DNA of 64,000 nt from Marinobacter lipolyticus (GTDB lineage Bacteria > Pseudomonadota > Gammaproteobacteria > Pseudomonadales > Oleiphilaceae). Below are positions 33,776 through 43,704 of this stretch, piece by piece. Where the stretch lies: assembly GCF_018424605.1 (NCBI RefSeq), contig NZ_QTKT01000002.1, forward strand, positions 455,707 to 519,706. The letters run 5' to 3'. A program made the position numbers and the translations under genes. Numbering within the stretch: position 1 is the stretch's first letter; each line of letters starts with the position of its first letter. The notes under the pieces are model-generated. The model saw only the letters and a list, made by a program, of their open reading frames with translations. It searched no databases and was not told the origin of the DNA.

Positions 33776-36520
33776 TTGAGCACCCGATATCTGGAAAGTC
33801 TTTTCAATCCGTCCTCTATCGTGGTGATTGGCGCCTCCGAACGGGCAGACAACCTCGGCGGGATGGTACTGCGGAACCTGCTGGGTGGTGGCTACCCAGG
33901 CCAGCTGCTGGTGATTAACCAGAACGAATACGACAACGTGCACGGGGTGCCCTGCGTGCGCAAAGTGTCTAAGATGGAGTTCAGCCCCGACCTCGCCATT
34001 ATCTGTACCCCGCCGGACACGGTGCCCAAGATGGTTCGCAGGCTGGGGGAGGCCGGTGTGCGCACCGCCATCGTGATGACAGGGGGCATGTCCCGTTCCC
34101 ACAGCAAGACCGGGCAGCCGCTGATGTATTCGGTGCGGGATGCCGCGAGAGAGACCGGTATCCGCGTGCTGGGGCCCAATACCATTGGCCTGATGGTACC
34201 TGCCAGGAGCATGAACGCCACCTATGCCCACATGGGGGCGATACCCGGGAAAGTCGCGTTTGTTGGTCAGTCGGGCACCATTGCCAGTTCGGTGATCGAC
34301 TGGGCGTTTGCGCGCGGTGTCGGTTTCTCCTATTTCCTGACCCTGGGCGACGGCATGGACATCGACCACGATGACCTGATCGACTACCTCGCCCAGGACA
34401 GCCAGACCCGCGCCATCCTTCTGCATATCGAGAATATCCCGAACCCGCGGCGATTCATGTCGGCGGTGCGGGTGGCGTCCCGCACCAAGCCGGTTATTGC
34501 CGTCAAGAGCGGTCGGGTGCCGGAATCGGAATGGTTCGCCCACGAACTGCCGGCGGGGGTCAAACGCAGCGACCCGATCTACGACGCCATGCTTCAGCGC
34601 GCGGGTGTGCTTCGGGTGGACGGTCTTGGCCAGATGTTCGATGCCCTGGAAACGCTGACCCGCATGCGTCCGTTGCGGCGCGAATCCCTTGCCATCATTG
34701 CCAACGGTGTTGGCCCTGGCGTGCTGGCGGTTGATCGCCTGGCGGATCTGGGCGGGGAACTGGCCCAGTTGTCAGAACAAACCATTGAGGCGTTGGCTGA
34801 GAAACTGCCGCCGTACTGGACGCGCAAGAATCCGGTGGACCTGAACTACGATGCCTCGCCGGAACTGTATGCCGAGGCCATCCGGATTTTTGCCCGTGAT
34901 CCGGAAGTGGCCAACGTGCTGGTGATGTACGCCCCGAGCCTGACCGAAGACAGCCTGCAGATCGCCGATGCGGTGGTGCAGGCGTCCAAAGGTACCCGTC
35001 TGAACGTGTTCACCTGCTGGCTGGGGCAGAGCACGGTGATGGATGCGCGGGATGAGTTCTATCGCGCCGGCCTGCCGTCGTTCTTCAATCCGGAAAAAGC
35101 GGTGATGGCCTTCATGCAGCACGTTCGCCATCAGCGGGTGCAACGGCTGCTGACGGAAACCCCGGAATCGTTTACCGACCATTTCGATGATCGCACCCAC
35201 ACCCGCCGGGTGGTGATGGGCGCCATGCGTAGCGGGCGCATGCATTTGTCGAACCGCGAGGCCCGGGATGTGATCCGGGATTACGGCATCAACAGTATCG
35301 AGACCATTTACTGCGACGATGTGGAGGAGGTACTGGAGGCGTTTGCGGTGGAGCGGCGTCCGGTAGACATCACGGTGATTCACGAGCATGCCTGCTACCC
35401 GTTCCGGGAACTGAGTACCGGGCAGCGGCGCTTCAAAGGCACGCTGCAGAAGCTCAACAGCGAGGCTGCCATTATTGATGGCTGCCGGGTACTGATGGAG
35501 GAATACCAGTTCCACTTCCCCGGCAGCGGGTTTCTGGGCTTTGCCGTCCAGCGCGCCTACCAGCACGTGGGGGGTATTGAATTCAGTGTGGGCATTACCC
35601 GGGACCCGGTGTTCGGGCCGCTGGTGGTTTGCGGGGCCGCCGGAGCGCAGATCAACGTGATGACCGACCGACAGATTGCCTTGCCGCCGCTGAACATGGT
35701 GCTGGCGCGGGAGCTGTTGCGCCGGACCTACATGTACAAGCTGCTGAAGGAGAACAGCCTGAAGCCGGAGGAGGATATCCGTGCGGTATCCGAGACGCTG
35801 GTCACGCTGTCGCAGATCGTGATCGATATTCCCGAGATCCGCGGGCTGGAGATCGCGCCGCTGCTGTTCAACGAAAACGGGGCGGTGGCGGTCAACATTG
35901 CCATTGATCTGGATGACAAGCCGGGCCGGCCGATTATTCAGCCCTACCCGCGGGAACTGGAGGAGTGGATCCTGCTGCCCAAATCCGGTCGCCGGGTGAT
36001 TCTGCGCCCGGTGCTGGCGGAGGACGAGCCGGCCCACCGGGCGTTCCACGAACTGCAGTCACCGGAGTCCATCCGCTATCGCTTCTTCCAGTATCGCAAG
36101 CATTTCTCCCGCGAGGACGTGGCGCAGATGGTGCAGATCGATTACGACCGGGAGATGGTGTTCATCGCCAATGCGCCGCGGGAAGACGGCGAGGGCGAGG
36201 AAACCCTGGGCACGGTGCGGGTGTGGACCGATGCCGACAATCTGCAGTGTGAATTCGCGGTGATGGTACACGACAAGATGAAAGGCGAGGGCCTGGGCGT
36301 GGCGCTGATGCAGAAAATGATCGATTACTGTCGCTCACGGGGAACGGTGGAAATGGTGGGCAACGTGTTGCCGGACAACCGCCCCATGCTGCAATTGGCC
36401 GAGCATCTGGGTTTTGAGATCCGCTACAACGCGGAGGAAGAGGTGATGGATCTGCGGCTGGTGCTGAACGAGCCGGAAAAAGACTGGCAGCGGGAGCGCC
36501 TTCGCAGGCAGCCCCACTGA
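33776..36520 (+). CDS. Pat/YfiQ-type acetyltransferase: acyl-CoA synthetase-like domain fused to GNAT
   Basis: A 914-residue fusion. The N-terminal NDP-forming acyl-CoA synthetase-like part has a CoA-binding Rossmann segment (IVVIGASERADNLGG), VLGPNTIGLMVP and FVGQSGTIAS, then an ATP-grasp-like region (about 480-710). The last 170 residues are a GNAT domain with VILRPVLAED and the acetyl-CoA loop KMKGEGLGVALMQ. Such proteins acetylate lysines on enzymes such as acetyl-CoA synthetase. GPNT in place of the catalytic GPNC/H-type signature suggests a regulatory synthetase half, as in YfiQ. The TTG start at 33776 is supported by AAGGAG 8 nt upstream. It converges on rdgC. Confidence 0.9.
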   Translation: MSTRYLESLFNPSSIVVIGASERADNLGGMVLRNLLGGGYPGQLLVINQNEYDNVHGVPCVRKVSKMEFSPDLAIICTPPDTVPKMVRRLGEAGVRTAIVMTGGMSRSHSKTGQPLMYSVRDAARETGIRVLGPNTIGLMVPARSMNATYAHMGAIPGKVAFVGQSGTIASSVIDWAFARGVGFSYFLTLGDGMDIDHDDLIDYLAQDSQTRAILLHIENIPNPRRFMSAVRVASRTKPVIAVKSGRVPESEWFAHELPAGVKRSDPIYDAMLQRAGVLRVDGLGQMFDALETLTRMRPLRRESLAIIANGVGPGVLAVDRLADLGGELAQLSEQTIEALAEKLPPYWTRKNPVDLNYDASPELYAEAIRIFARDPEVANVLVMYAPSLTEDSLQIADAVVQASKGTRLNVFTCWLGQSTVMDARDEFYRAGLPSFFNPEKAVMAFMQHVRHQRVQRLLTETPESFTDHFDDRTHTRRVVMGAMRSGRMHLSNREARDVIRDYGINSIETIYCDDVEEVLEAFAVERRPVDITVIHEHACYPFRELSTGQRRFKGTLQKLNSEAAIIDGCRVLMEEYQFHFPGSGFLGFAVQRAYQHVGGIEFSVGITRDPVFGPLVVCGAAGAQINVMTDRQIALPPLNMVLARELLRRTYMYKLLKENSLKPEEDIRAVSETLVTLSQIVIDIPEIRGLEIAPLLFNENGAVAVNIAIDLDDKPGRPIIQPYPRELEEWILLPKSGRRVILRPVLAEDEPAHRAFHELQSPESIRYRFFQYRKHFSREDVAQMVQIDYDREMVFIANAPREDGEGEETLGTVRVWTDADNLQCEFAVMVHDKMKGEGLGVALMQKMIDYCRSRGTVEMVGNVLPDNRPMLQLAEHLGFEIRYNAEEEVMDLRLVLNEPEKDWQRERLRRQPH

Positions 36521-36551
36521 TCCGGTGACTCGCGAGGTGAGGGGGTAGCCC

Positions 36552-37481
36552 TCAGGCCTCGTCGATAATGGCGGAGCGATCCTCTCCGCCCAGCGCTTCC
36601 AGAAGGCCTGGGATCAGCCTGGACAGTTCCAGAGTCATCAGCGCGAACGCGGCGTCAAAACGGGCGGCGGCGTCGTCTGCGTCGACGTCGTCCAGTTTTT
36701 CCTGCAGGGTGTCGCCGAACTTCAGTCGCTTGATTCCCAGCTCTTCATCCAGCACGAAGGACAGATTGTCCTCCCAGGTCACGGCCAGTTTGGTGACCTG
36801 CATGCCCGCGTTCAGGTGATTGCGAATTTCGTCCGCCTTCAGATCCAGCCCCTTGCAGCGCACCACGCCGCCGTCTTCGGACGGATCTTTCAGTTCGCAC
36901 TCCGTGCCCAGTTCGATGGTGCCCGGCAGATCAATGCTCTCATTCAGCCAGCCGGTGAAAGTAAAGGCAGGAGCCTGTTCCACCGCGGGTGGGCGAACCG
37001 GCAGCGAGCCCAGGCTTTTGCGCAGGAACGAAGCAAGGTCTTCTGCCTGCTTGGAAGAGCCGGCATCCACCACCAGCAGTCCGTCCTGGGGCGCCAGATA
37101 GGCGAAACTGCGGCGGTTCTTGGAGAATGCCTGGGGCAGCATTTCCAGCATGACCTGCTCTTTGATCTCGTCTTTTTCCTTGCGGCGGACTTTCCGGCTC
37201 TGTTCAAGCTCGATGGCTTCGGCGCGCTCTTCCACCATTTCTTTGACCACGGAACCCGGAAGGATCTTATCTTCCTTGCGCAGGGCGATCAGGTGGTAAC
37301 CGTTGGTGCTGTGTACCAGCATGTCGCTGTGCTTCCCGAGCGGCGGCACCCAACCCTGCCTGGTGGTTTCCTGGGGACCACAGGGCTTGAACGCATCGGC
37401 CTGAAGTTTCTCTTCCAGGGCTTCAGCGGAGATGTCGAACGGCTTGGTAAAACGGAATACACGGGCATTACGAAACCACAT
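36552..37481 (-). CDS. rdgC: Recombination-associated protein RdgC
   Basis: A 309-residue RdgC. It begins MWFRNARVFRFTKPF, the conserved family start, and contains GKHSDMLVHSTNGYHLIALR and RRKEKDEIKEQV. RdgC forms a ring around DNA and limits RecA access. The length is typical. It is probably monocistronic: a perfect hairpin lies upstream at 37526-37549 between it and the DUF2788 gene. Confidence 0.97.
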   Translation of the reverse strand: MWFRNARVFRFTKPFDISAEALEEKLQADAFKPCGPQETTRQGWVPPLGKHSDMLVHSTNGYHLIALRKEDKILPGSVVKEMVEERAEAIELEQSRKVRRKEKDEIKEQVMLEMLPQAFSKNRRSFAYLAPQDGLLVVDAGSSKQAEDLASFLRKSLGSLPVRPPAVEQAPAFTFTGWLNESIDLPGTIELGTECELKDPSEDGGVVRCKGLDLKADEIRNHLNAGMQVTKLAVTWEDNLSFVLDEELGIKRLKFGDTLQEKLDDVDADDAAARFDAAFALMTLELSRLIPGLLEALGGEDRSAIIDEA

Positions 37482-37525
37482 CAGGGTCGATCCTTGTCAG
37501 AGTTTCTAAAACGGGGGAGGGATAA

Positions 37526-37549
37526 TACGGCCACGGGTCCGTGGCCGTA
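37526..37549 (-). terminator. Perfect 11-bp hairpin between DUF2788 gene and rdgC
   Basis: TACGGCCACGG and its exact complement flank a 2-base centre. It lies 22 bp past the DUF2788 stop on the minus strand and just upstream of rdgC. There is no clean T run, so it could be a terminator or an operator for rdgC. Confidence 0.5.
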
Positions 37550-37571
37550 AAGTGGCGGCACTGGCGTCACA

Positions 37572-37772
37572 TCAGATCTGCATGATCTCTACCAGAACGG
37601 TTTTCACAATGAAGCCGACCACGCCGGCGCCCAGTACAGTAAACAGGGCGATGGTGCCAAATCGGCCGGCCTCGGATTTCTTGGCCAGATCCCAGACGAT
37701 GAATCCCATCCAGACGATCAGGCCGGTCAGAAACACCAGCAAGGCAATCTGGGAAAACACAGCTTCGTTCAT
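37572..37772 (-). CDS. DUF2788 small membrane protein
   Basis: A 66-residue protein with two predicted transmembrane helices (about 5-27, IALLVFLTGLIVWMGFIVW, and 42-62) joined by a short basic loop, DLAKKSEAGRF. It matches the DUF2788 pattern of gammaproteobacteria. Function is unknown. It lies 26 bp downstream of yaaA on the same strand and may be the last gene of that operon. Confidence 0.85.
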   Translation of the reverse strand: MNEAVFSQIALLVFLTGLIVWMGFIVWDLAKKSEAGRFGTIALFTVLGAGVVGFIVKTVLVEIMQI

Positions 37773-37798
37773 TCAATACTCCGCATCATGGTCGGGGG

Positions 37799-38569
37799 TT
37801 ACTGCTCGTCCCGCAAAAACAGCCAGTTGTTCTGGTCGGACTGCTCTTCGCAGAAGTAATACCCTTCAAGGTTAAAGCCTTTAAGATCATCCGCCTGGGT
37901 AATGCCATTCTCAATGGCGTAGCGGCACATCAGACCGCGCGCTTTCTTGGCGTAGAAACTGATCATTTTGTATTGGCCGTTTTTCCAGTCCTTGAACTGG
38001 GGGGTAACCAGCCGGCCATTGAGTTCCTTCTTACGCACGCTCTTGAAGTACTCGTTGGAAGCGAGGTTCACCAGTACCCCATCGTCTGCCGCCAGCAGCC
38101 GGTTGAGCTCCTCGGTAATACGGTCGCCCCAGAACGCGTAAAGGTCTTTGCCACGGGTATTCTCGAAACGGGTGCCCATCTCCAGCCGGTAGGGCTGCAT
38201 CAGGTCCAGCGGCTTGAGCACTCCGTAAAGGCCGGACAGCATGCGCAGGTGCTTCTGGGCGAACTCGAATTCCTGCTCGCTGAAATTCTCCGCATTCAGC
38301 CCGGTGTAGACATCCCCCTTGAAGGCCAGAATGGCCTGGCGGGCGTTGTCCGGCGTAAACGGCGTTTTCCATTGCTGGAAACGCTCGGCGTTGAGTTGCC
38401 CCAGCTTGTGGCTGATGCTCATCAGGTTGCTGATCTGGTGGGGTTCCAGCGTCTTGAGCTGGTCCACCAGTTCACAGGCATCGTCCAGGAAGTCCGGCTG
38501 ACTGTATTGTTCGGTGGCCAGCGGGCTGTCGTAATCCAGGGTTTTCGCCGGGGAGATAACCATCAACAT
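37799..38569 (-). CDS. yaaA: YaaA peroxide stress protein (DUF328/UPF0246)
   Basis: A 256-residue YaaA. It starts [13 protein letters not shown] and contains [22 protein letters not shown] and the C-terminal basic [12 protein letters not shown], all family hallmarks. In E. coli it binds DNA and lowers free iron during peroxide stress. It lies 12 bp after the glutaredoxin-like gene, in a probable yciK-glutaredoxin-yaaA operon, which suits an oxidative-stress context. Confidence 0.95.
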   Translation of the reverse strand: MLMVISPAKTLDYDSPLATEQYSQPDFLDDACELVDQLKTLEPHQISNLMSISHKLGQLNAERFQQWKTPFTPDNARQAILAFKGDVYTGLNAENFSEQEFEFAQKHLRMLSGLYGVLKPLDLMQPYRLEMGTRFENTRGKDLYAFWGDRITEELNRLLAADDGVLVNLASNEYFKSVRKKELNGRLVTPQFKDWKNGQYKMISFYAKKARGLMCRYAIENGITQADDLKGFNLEGYYFCEEQSDQNNWLFLRDEQ

Positions 38570-38581
38570 GTCAGGGTGTCC

Positions 38582-38815
38582 TCATTGCAAAAAGGTGAGT
38601 AACTGTTCCCGGGTAAACGGCCAGTCCAGTTCCGCCCCGGTGTCGTTGCGGCGTAATACCGGGATGCGGGTGCCGTAACGCTCCACCAGTGCTTCCGACT
38701 GGGCAATATCCACCACATCCACCGGAATGGGCTCCGGCATGGGAGTGTTTACGAGCAGGGCCTCTGCCAGTTCACACAGGTGGCATTGAGAGGTGGTGTA
38801 GAAAAGTAACTCCAT
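38582..38815 (-). CDS. Glutaredoxin-like protein (DUF836 family)
   Basis: A 77-residue thioredoxin-fold protein: LLFYTTSQCHLCELA carries the CHLC redox pair near the N-terminus and YGTRIPVLRR the cis-Pro. The ATG overlaps the stop of the preceding SDR gene (TAATG), indicating translational coupling. Small DUF836 proteins are thought to act as glutaredoxin-like reductants; the partner is unknown. Confidence 0.88.
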   Translation of the reverse strand: MELLFYTTSQCHLCELAEALLVNTPMPEPIPVDVVDIAQSEALVERYGTRIPVLRRNDTGAELDWPFTREQLLTFLQ

Positions 38816-39564
38816 TATTTCGGCTGGGCGTCCAGTTGCTGGCCGGTCACGCCGGCGCTGTCCTTGCCCATCAGATACAGGTAGCTGGGCATCAGGTCTT
38901 CGGGCGCAGGATTCTGTTGCGGATTTTCCGCCGGGTAGGCGTGAGCGCGCATGTTGGTGCGGGTCGCCCCCGGGTTCAGGCTGTTCACCCGCACGTTGTG
39001 TCGTTCGTCGTCGAGCTCTTCGGCCAGCAACTGGCTGAGGCCCTCCACGGCAAACTTGGACACCGCATAGGCGCCCCAATAGGGCTTGGCTTTGCGGCCA
39101 ACGCCGGAGGAGGTGAAGATAACCGACGCGTCGGCGGATTTCCGCAGAAGCGGAATCACGGCGCGGGTAAGCAGAAACGGTGCGGTGGCGTTGACATGCA
39201 TCACGCTGTTCCAGGTTTCCGGATCGTACAGTTCAACCGGGCTGCGGCTGCCAAGAATGGCGGCGTTGTGAAGCAGGCCATCGAGCTGACCAAAGTTGTC
39301 TTCGATGGTCATGGCCAGTTCTTCGTATTCCTTGACGGCCGCACCTTCTAGGTTCAGCGGAACGATGGCCGGTTTGGGGTGGCCGGCGGCCTCAATTTCG
39401 TCGTACACAGATTCCAGTTTCGAGACCGTCCTGCCCAGCAGGATCACGGTTGCACCGTGGGCCGCATAGGCCTTGGCGGCGGCTCGTCCGATACCACTGC
39501 CCGCGCCCGTCACCATGATAATGCGGTCTTTCAGCAAATCTGCCGGTGCCTGGTAATTCTGCAT
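38815..39564 (-). CDS. yciK: YciK-type short-chain dehydrogenase
   Basis: A 249-residue SDR: VTGAGSGIGRAAA (NAD(P) binding), LLHNAAILG, Ser in FTSSGVGR and YAVSK (catalytic). The family-typical start (YQAPADLLKDRIIMVTG) and C-terminus match YciK. The physiological substrate is not established. It lies in Pseudomonas-like order ubiG-mupP-yciK and leads into the glutaredoxin gene with a 1-nt overlap. Confidence 0.9.
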   Translation of the reverse strand: MQNYQAPADLLKDRIIMVTGAGSGIGRAAAKAYAAHGATVILLGRTVSKLESVYDEIEAAGHPKPAIVPLNLEGAAVKEYEELAMTIEDNFGQLDGLLHNAAILGSRSPVELYDPETWNSVMHVNATAPFLLTRAVIPLLRKSADASVIFTSSGVGRKAKPYWGAYAVSKFAVEGLSQLLAEELDDERHNVRVNSLNPGATRTNMRAHAYPAENPQQNPAPEDLMPSYLYLMGKDSAGVTGQQLDAQPK

Positions 39565-39629
39565 AACCTGTCTCCTTGCAGGGAAAGCCGTGTCGGTCGA
39601 ACCGACGAATCCAACGTGTTTATCTGGCG

Positions 39630-40289
39630 CTATTGTAACAGTTTTGCCAGGTCAGGGACGGTGTCGGCAATCAGGTCCGCTTGCCACAGGTCAACGGTGT
39701 GGGGCTCCTCAATGTAGCCATAGCGCACGGCAATGGTGGTCATGCCGGCATTGCGTCCCGCCTCGATGTCACGCTCGTGATCGCCTACGTAGATGCCCGT
39801 ACCGGCCGATGCTCCGATGCGCTGGCAGGCCAGATGCAGAGCTTCCGGGTGGGGTTTGCGATGGGTGACGTGATCCGGGCAGATGACCACGGCGCAGCGC
39901 TCGGCAAGGCCCAGCGCTGCCACCAGAGGCTCGGCGAAACGCACGGGTTTGTTGGTCACGATGCCCCAGGGAATGCCGCGCGCTTCCAGGTTGCGGAGAA
40001 TCGCATCCATGCCCTCGAACAGGCGGGTTTCAATGGTGACTCCCTGTTCGTAGAGATCCAGAAAGGCGGTATGTTTCTCAAGATAATCCGGGTGCTCCGG
40101 CTCCAGCCCGAAACCGACGCGGACCATGGCCCTGGCGCCATTTGAGACCGAGCGACGAATGGTCGCGCCCGGCAGGGGATCCAGTCCGTGCCTGACCCGC
40201 AGTTCATTCAGGCAGCGAATGAAATCCGGCGCGGTGTCGATCAGCGTGCCGTCCAGATCAAACAGTACGGTGGAGGGCGTGTCCGGCAT
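39630..40289 (-). CDS. mupP: HAD phosphatase, probable MurNAc-6-phosphate phosphatase MupP
   Basis: A 219-residue HAD-superfamily phosphatase: FDLDGTLIDTAPDF (nucleophile Asp), VTNKPVRF, and YVGDHERDIEAGRNAG (acidic loop IV). It resembles phosphoglycolate phosphatase (Gph), but the position between ubiG and yciK is that of Pseudomonas mupP, which dephosphorylates MurNAc-6-P in peptidoglycan recycling. I favour MupP; Gph is the alternative. The ATG at 40289 matches the family N-terminus; an ATG at 40313 overlapping the ubiG stop (ATGA) would add eight residues. Confidence 0.78.
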   Translation of the reverse strand: MPDTPSTVLFDLDGTLIDTAPDFIRCLNELRVRHGLDPLPGATIRRSVSNGARAMVRVGFGLEPEHPDYLEKHTAFLDLYEQGVTIETRLFEGMDAILRNLEARGIPWGIVTNKPVRFAEPLVAALGLAERCAVVICPDHVTHRKPHPEALHLACQRIGASAGTGIYVGDHERDIEAGRNAGMTTIAVRYGYIEEPHTVDLWQADLIADTVPDLAKLLQ

Positions 40290-40309
40290 AGCGGAGGATC
40301 CTGGCCTGT

Positions 40310-41038
40310 TCATTCGCCCGTGTCACCCTCCCGGTCGTCTTTGGCGTGCATCATGTAATTCACGTCCACGTCGCGCCCCAGTTTGTAGACCTTGGTGACC
40401 GGGTTGTAGGTCATCCCGGTGAGTTCACGGATCTCCAGCCCGGCGTGGCGCAGGTGGTCTGACATTTCCGATGGCCGGATGAATTTCTTCCATTCATGGG
40501 TGCCTTTGGGGAGCAGGCGCAGCAGGTATTCGGCCCCGACAATGGCAAACAGGAACGATTTGGGATTGCGATTGATGGTAGACACGAACAGATGGCCACC
40601 GGGTTTCAGCATGGCGGCACAGGCACGGATCACGGAGGCGGGATCGGGCACGTGTTCGAGCATTTCCAGGCAGGTAACCACGTCATACTGGCCGGCGTGT
40701 TGCGGATCAGCGGCCAGCTCCTCTACGGTGATCTGTCGGTAGTCGACCTTGATGCCACTCTCCAGGCCGTGCAGCCGCGCCACGGACAGGGGCGCTTCAC
40801 CCATGTCGATGCCGGTGACGTGCGCGCCACGGCGGGCCATGCCCTCCGACAACAGACCGCCGCCGCAGCCCACATCGAGTACCCGCTTCCCTGCCAGCGG
40901 CGCGCGCTCGTCAATGTAGTTCAGGCGCAGCGGATTGATGTCGTGCAGGGGGCGGAATTCGCTTGTCGGATCCCACCAGCGGCTGGCCAGCGCCTCGAAT
41001 TTGGCGATTTCGTTGTGGTCTACGTTGTGATTGCTCAT
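40310..41038 (-). CDS. ubiG: Ubiquinone biosynthesis O-methyltransferase UbiG
   Basis: A 242-residue class I SAM methyltransferase performing both O-methylations of ubiquinone. [20 protein letters not shown] is the UbiG N-terminus; [16 protein letters not shown] is SAM motif [14 protein letters not shown] and [14 protein letters not shown] follow. The start at MSNHNVDH is chosen by family comparison; an ATG seven codons upstream exists. Likely co-transcribed with mupP. Confidence 0.96.
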   Translation of the reverse strand: MSNHNVDHNEIAKFEALASRWWDPTSEFRPLHDINPLRLNYIDERAPLAGKRVLDVGCGGGLLSEGMARRGAHVTGIDMGEAPLSVARLHGLESGIKVDYRQITVEELAADPQHAGQYDVVTCLEMLEHVPDPASVIRACAAMLKPGGHLFVSTINRNPKSFLFAIVGAEYLLRLLPKGTHEWKKFIRPSEMSDHLRHAGLEIRELTGMTYNPVTKVYKLGRDVDVNYMMHAKDDREGDTGE

Positions 41039-41102
41039 AGTCTGTTCTGCCTGGTTCATAAGAAGGTCGTGGCCGGAAGCCCGCCGGTCGAGGTCATCGG
41101 AC

Positions 41103-42434
41103 TCATCGGTTACCGATACGGTCTGACCAGGATTTTACCCGCAACATCAGATCCGGTACGTCGATGCGGGTGAGACGGCCATCCTGTACCTGTGGTACGC
41201 CGGCGATCCAGCTGTGGCTTACCTGTCGGCCATGGTTGCTGTACACAAGGTGCGAAGCCGGGTCGTACACGGGTTGCAGGAAAGGGTCGCTGAGATCCAC
41301 GGCAATGATGTCCGCCAGTTTGCCGGCTTCCAGCGTGCCCAGCTCGTGGTCTCGACCGAGCGCCCGGGCGCCATGCAGGGTTGCCATGGCGATGGCGTGA
41401 TGCGCGGGCAGGGCGGCGGCGTCACCGGCCACTACTTTGGCGACCATGGCGGCGGTGTTCATTTCACCGAACAGGTCGAGATCGTTGTTGCTGGCGGCGC
41501 CATCGGTGCCAATGGCCACATTGATGCCAGCGTCGGTCAGTTTTTGTACCGGGCAAAAGCCGCTGGCGAGCTTGAGATTGGACTCCGGGCAGTGAATCAC
41601 ATGGGCACCGCTCTCTTTGAGCAATGCCACATCGGTGTCGTCTATCTGGGTCATGTGGACGCACTGAGTCCGGTTGTTGAATACCCCCAGCTCAGCCAAC
41701 CGTGCGGACGGCCGCTTGCCGGCGTTCCGGATGGCTTCGGTCACTTCGAATGCCGTCTCGTGCAGATGGATCTGGATGCGGGCACCGGTATCCGCCGACA
41801 GTGCCACGGCGCGGGACATCGGATCATCAGAGACCGTGTAAGGGGCATGGGGACCAATGGCCGGCATGATGTATTCGCTGCCCTGCCATTGACCGATGAA
41901 CTCGGCGCCCTTGCTCAAATACTCGTCCGGCCCCGTACCCCATTGCGTGGGGAAGTCCAGCAGCGGAAAGCAGATCTGGGCACGCATACCGGCATCGTGG
42001 GCCATCTGGGCGACGACTTCGGGGAAGAAATACATGTCCGAAAACGTGGTGGTGCCGGTGCGCAGCATTTCTGCCATGGCCAGTTGGGTGCCGTCGGCAA
42101 TGAACGACGGGCTGATATGCGTGCCTTCGGCCGGCCAGATGTGATCATTCAGCCAGGTCATCAAGGGCAGGTCGTCTGCAAGGCCGCGGAACAGGGACAT
42201 CGCCGCATGGCCGTGCATGTTGATCAGTCCGGGCAACACCACGTGGTGATCCAGATCGATGGTTTCGCGGGTGCGGAAGCGGGCGTCGGCCTCTTGCCGG
42301 GGCACCACGGCGGCAATGCGATCGCCCTGGATGATCACTGCCTGGTGGTGCAATACGGTGTTCGCGGGTTCCACCGGGATGAGCCAGCGGGCGTTGATGC
42401 GGATGTCCGCTGCTGTGATGGTTTCTGCCGTCAT
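41103..42434 (-). CDS. mtaD: Methylthioadenosine/SAH deaminase (TRZ/ATZ family)
   Basis: A 443-residue amidohydrolase. Metal ligands are visible in [19 protein letters not shown], the HLHET segment and [11 protein letters not shown]. Family enzymes deaminate 5'-methylthioadenosine, S-adenosylhomocysteine or both. Position divergent from mtnA and beside ubiG matches Pseudomonas mtaD (PA3170), where MTA is deaminated to methylthioinosine before phosphorolysis, so the same role is inferred. The ATG at 42434 fits the family start ([13 protein letters not shown]); a longer frame begins at 42482. Confidence 0.9.
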   Translation of the reverse strand: MTAETITAADIRINARWLIPVEPANTVLHHQAVIIQGDRIAAVVPRQEADARFRTRETIDLDHHVVLPGLINMHGHAAMSLFRGLADDLPLMTWLNDHIWPAEGTHISPSFIADGTQLAMAEMLRTGTTTFSDMYFFPEVVAQMAHDAGMRAQICFPLLDFPTQWGTGPDEYLSKGAEFIGQWQGSEYIMPAIGPHAPYTVSDDPMSRAVALSADTGARIQIHLHETAFEVTEAIRNAGKRPSARLAELGVFNNRTQCVHMTQIDDTDVALLKESGAHVIHCPESNLKLASGFCPVQKLTDAGINVAIGTDGAASNNDLDLFGEMNTAAMVAKVVAGDAAALPAHHAIAMATLHGARALGRDHELGTLEAGKLADIIAVDLSDPFLQPVYDPASHLVYSNHGRQVSHSWIAGVPQVQDGRLTRIDVPDLMLRVKSWSDRIGNR

Positions 42435-42565
42435 GTACCCTGCCTTTTGGGAGCTGGCCGGGGAATGCGGCGTTCTTGCCAACAGTCCCCTGGAATGTAG
42501 CCGGAAAGTATAACCAGCAGGTGCTTTGAGAACTACCCTGTAAAGCCGGTGCCGCCAGCTCCCGA

Positions 42566-42595
42566 TTCAAATCCCGCGGGCCGGGCGGTTATACT
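42566..42595 (+). promoter_or_regulatory. Candidate mtnA promoter
   Basis: TTCAAA and TATACT are separated by 18 bp, ending about 44 bp upstream of the mtnA ATG. The -10 is good and the -35 weak. Confidence 0.4.
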
Positions 42596-42639
42596 GTCGA
42601 GCCTGGCCTTTTTCTTTTTCACGCTACCGGAGTTCACTG

Positions 42640-43704
42640 ATGTCGACGTCATCCGCCCCCTCAGCCCAGCGCGCTATCGGAACCGTTGCCATTCGCTGGC
42701 ACGGAAGCAGTCTTGAGCTGCTGGATCAGCGCCTGCTGCCCGCCGAAGAGCACTGGATCACGCTGGAGGGTGCGTCCGGTGTGGCTCAGTGCATCTCCGA
42801 TATGGTGGTCCGTGGAGCGCCGGCCATCGGTATCAGTGCTGCCTACGGCGTCGCGCTGGCGGCTCGCCATGCCGGCGGCGGTGACTGGCAGGCTGAAATT
42901 CGCCAGGCCATCCGTGAACTGGCCGCATCGCGCCCCACAGCGGTGAATCTATTCTGGGCGCTGCAGATCATGGAAGCGGAATTCCACGGCTGTCATTCGC
43001 TGGACGAGGCCGTCAAGCGGCTGGCGGCCAAAGCGGTGCAGATCCATCGCGAGGATCTCGCCGCCAATCTGGCCATGGCGGACCACGCCCTGGAGTTTAT
43101 CGCCGCCGAGACGCCATTCTCGGTCCTGACCCATTGCAATACCGGGGCCCTGGCCACCGGCGGCTATGGGACAGCGCTGGGAGTTATTCGTCGCCTTCAT
43201 GAACAGAAGCTGCTCAACCGGGTTTACGCCGATGAAACCCGGCCCTGGCTGCAGGGAAGCCGGCTGACCGCCTGGGAGCTGGCCCGTGACGGTATACCTG
43301 TCACGCTCAATGCCGATGGCGCCGCGGCGGCCATCCTTGCCCGGGGCGATGTGAAATGGGTGGTGGTCGGCGCCGACCGGATAACCGCGAATGGCGATGT
43401 GGCCAACAAGATTGGTACCTACAGCCTCGCGGTTCTGGCGCGTCATCATCGGGTCGGTTTCATGGTGGTGGCGCCGTCCAGCACCGTTGATATGTCGCTG
43501 GCCACTGGTGAGGACATTCCGATCGAAGAGCGTGAGGGCAGCGAAGTGAGGCAGATCCGGGGTGTGCCGATTGCGCCGGAAGGCGTGCAGGTGTTCAACC
43601 CGGTGTTTGATGTCACGCCGGCCAGCCTGATTGACGCCATCGTCACCGAAAGGGGGGTGGTGCATAACCCCAATATCACCGGAATGCGGGCCTTATTCGG
43701 CTGA
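42640..43704 (+). CDS. mtnA: Methylthioribose-1-phosphate isomerase
   Basis: A 354-residue eIF2B-like isomerase of methionine salvage, converting methylthioribose-1-P to methylthioribulose-1-P. The catalytic Cys is in [19 protein letters not shown] and the catalytic Asp in [37 protein letters not shown] is also conserved. It is divergent from mtaD, linking deamination of MTA to salvage of its ribose part. Its 3' end overlaps the convergent regulator by 12 bp. Confidence 0.97.
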   Translation: MSTSSAPSAQRAIGTVAIRWHGSSLELLDQRLLPAEEHWITLEGASGVAQCISDMVVRGAPAIGISAAYGVALAARHAGGGDWQAEIRQAIRELAASRPTAVNLFWALQIMEAEFHGCHSLDEAVKRLAAKAVQIHREDLAANLAMADHALEFIAAETPFSVLTHCNTGALATGGYGTALGVIRRLHEQKLLNRVYADETRPWLQGSRLTAWELARDGIPVTLNADGAAAAILARGDVKWVVVGADRITANGDVANKIGTYSLAVLARHHRVGFMVVAPSSTVDMSLATGEDIPIEEREGSEVRQIRGVPIAPEGVQVFNPVFDVTPASLIDAIVTERGVVHNPNITGMRALFG

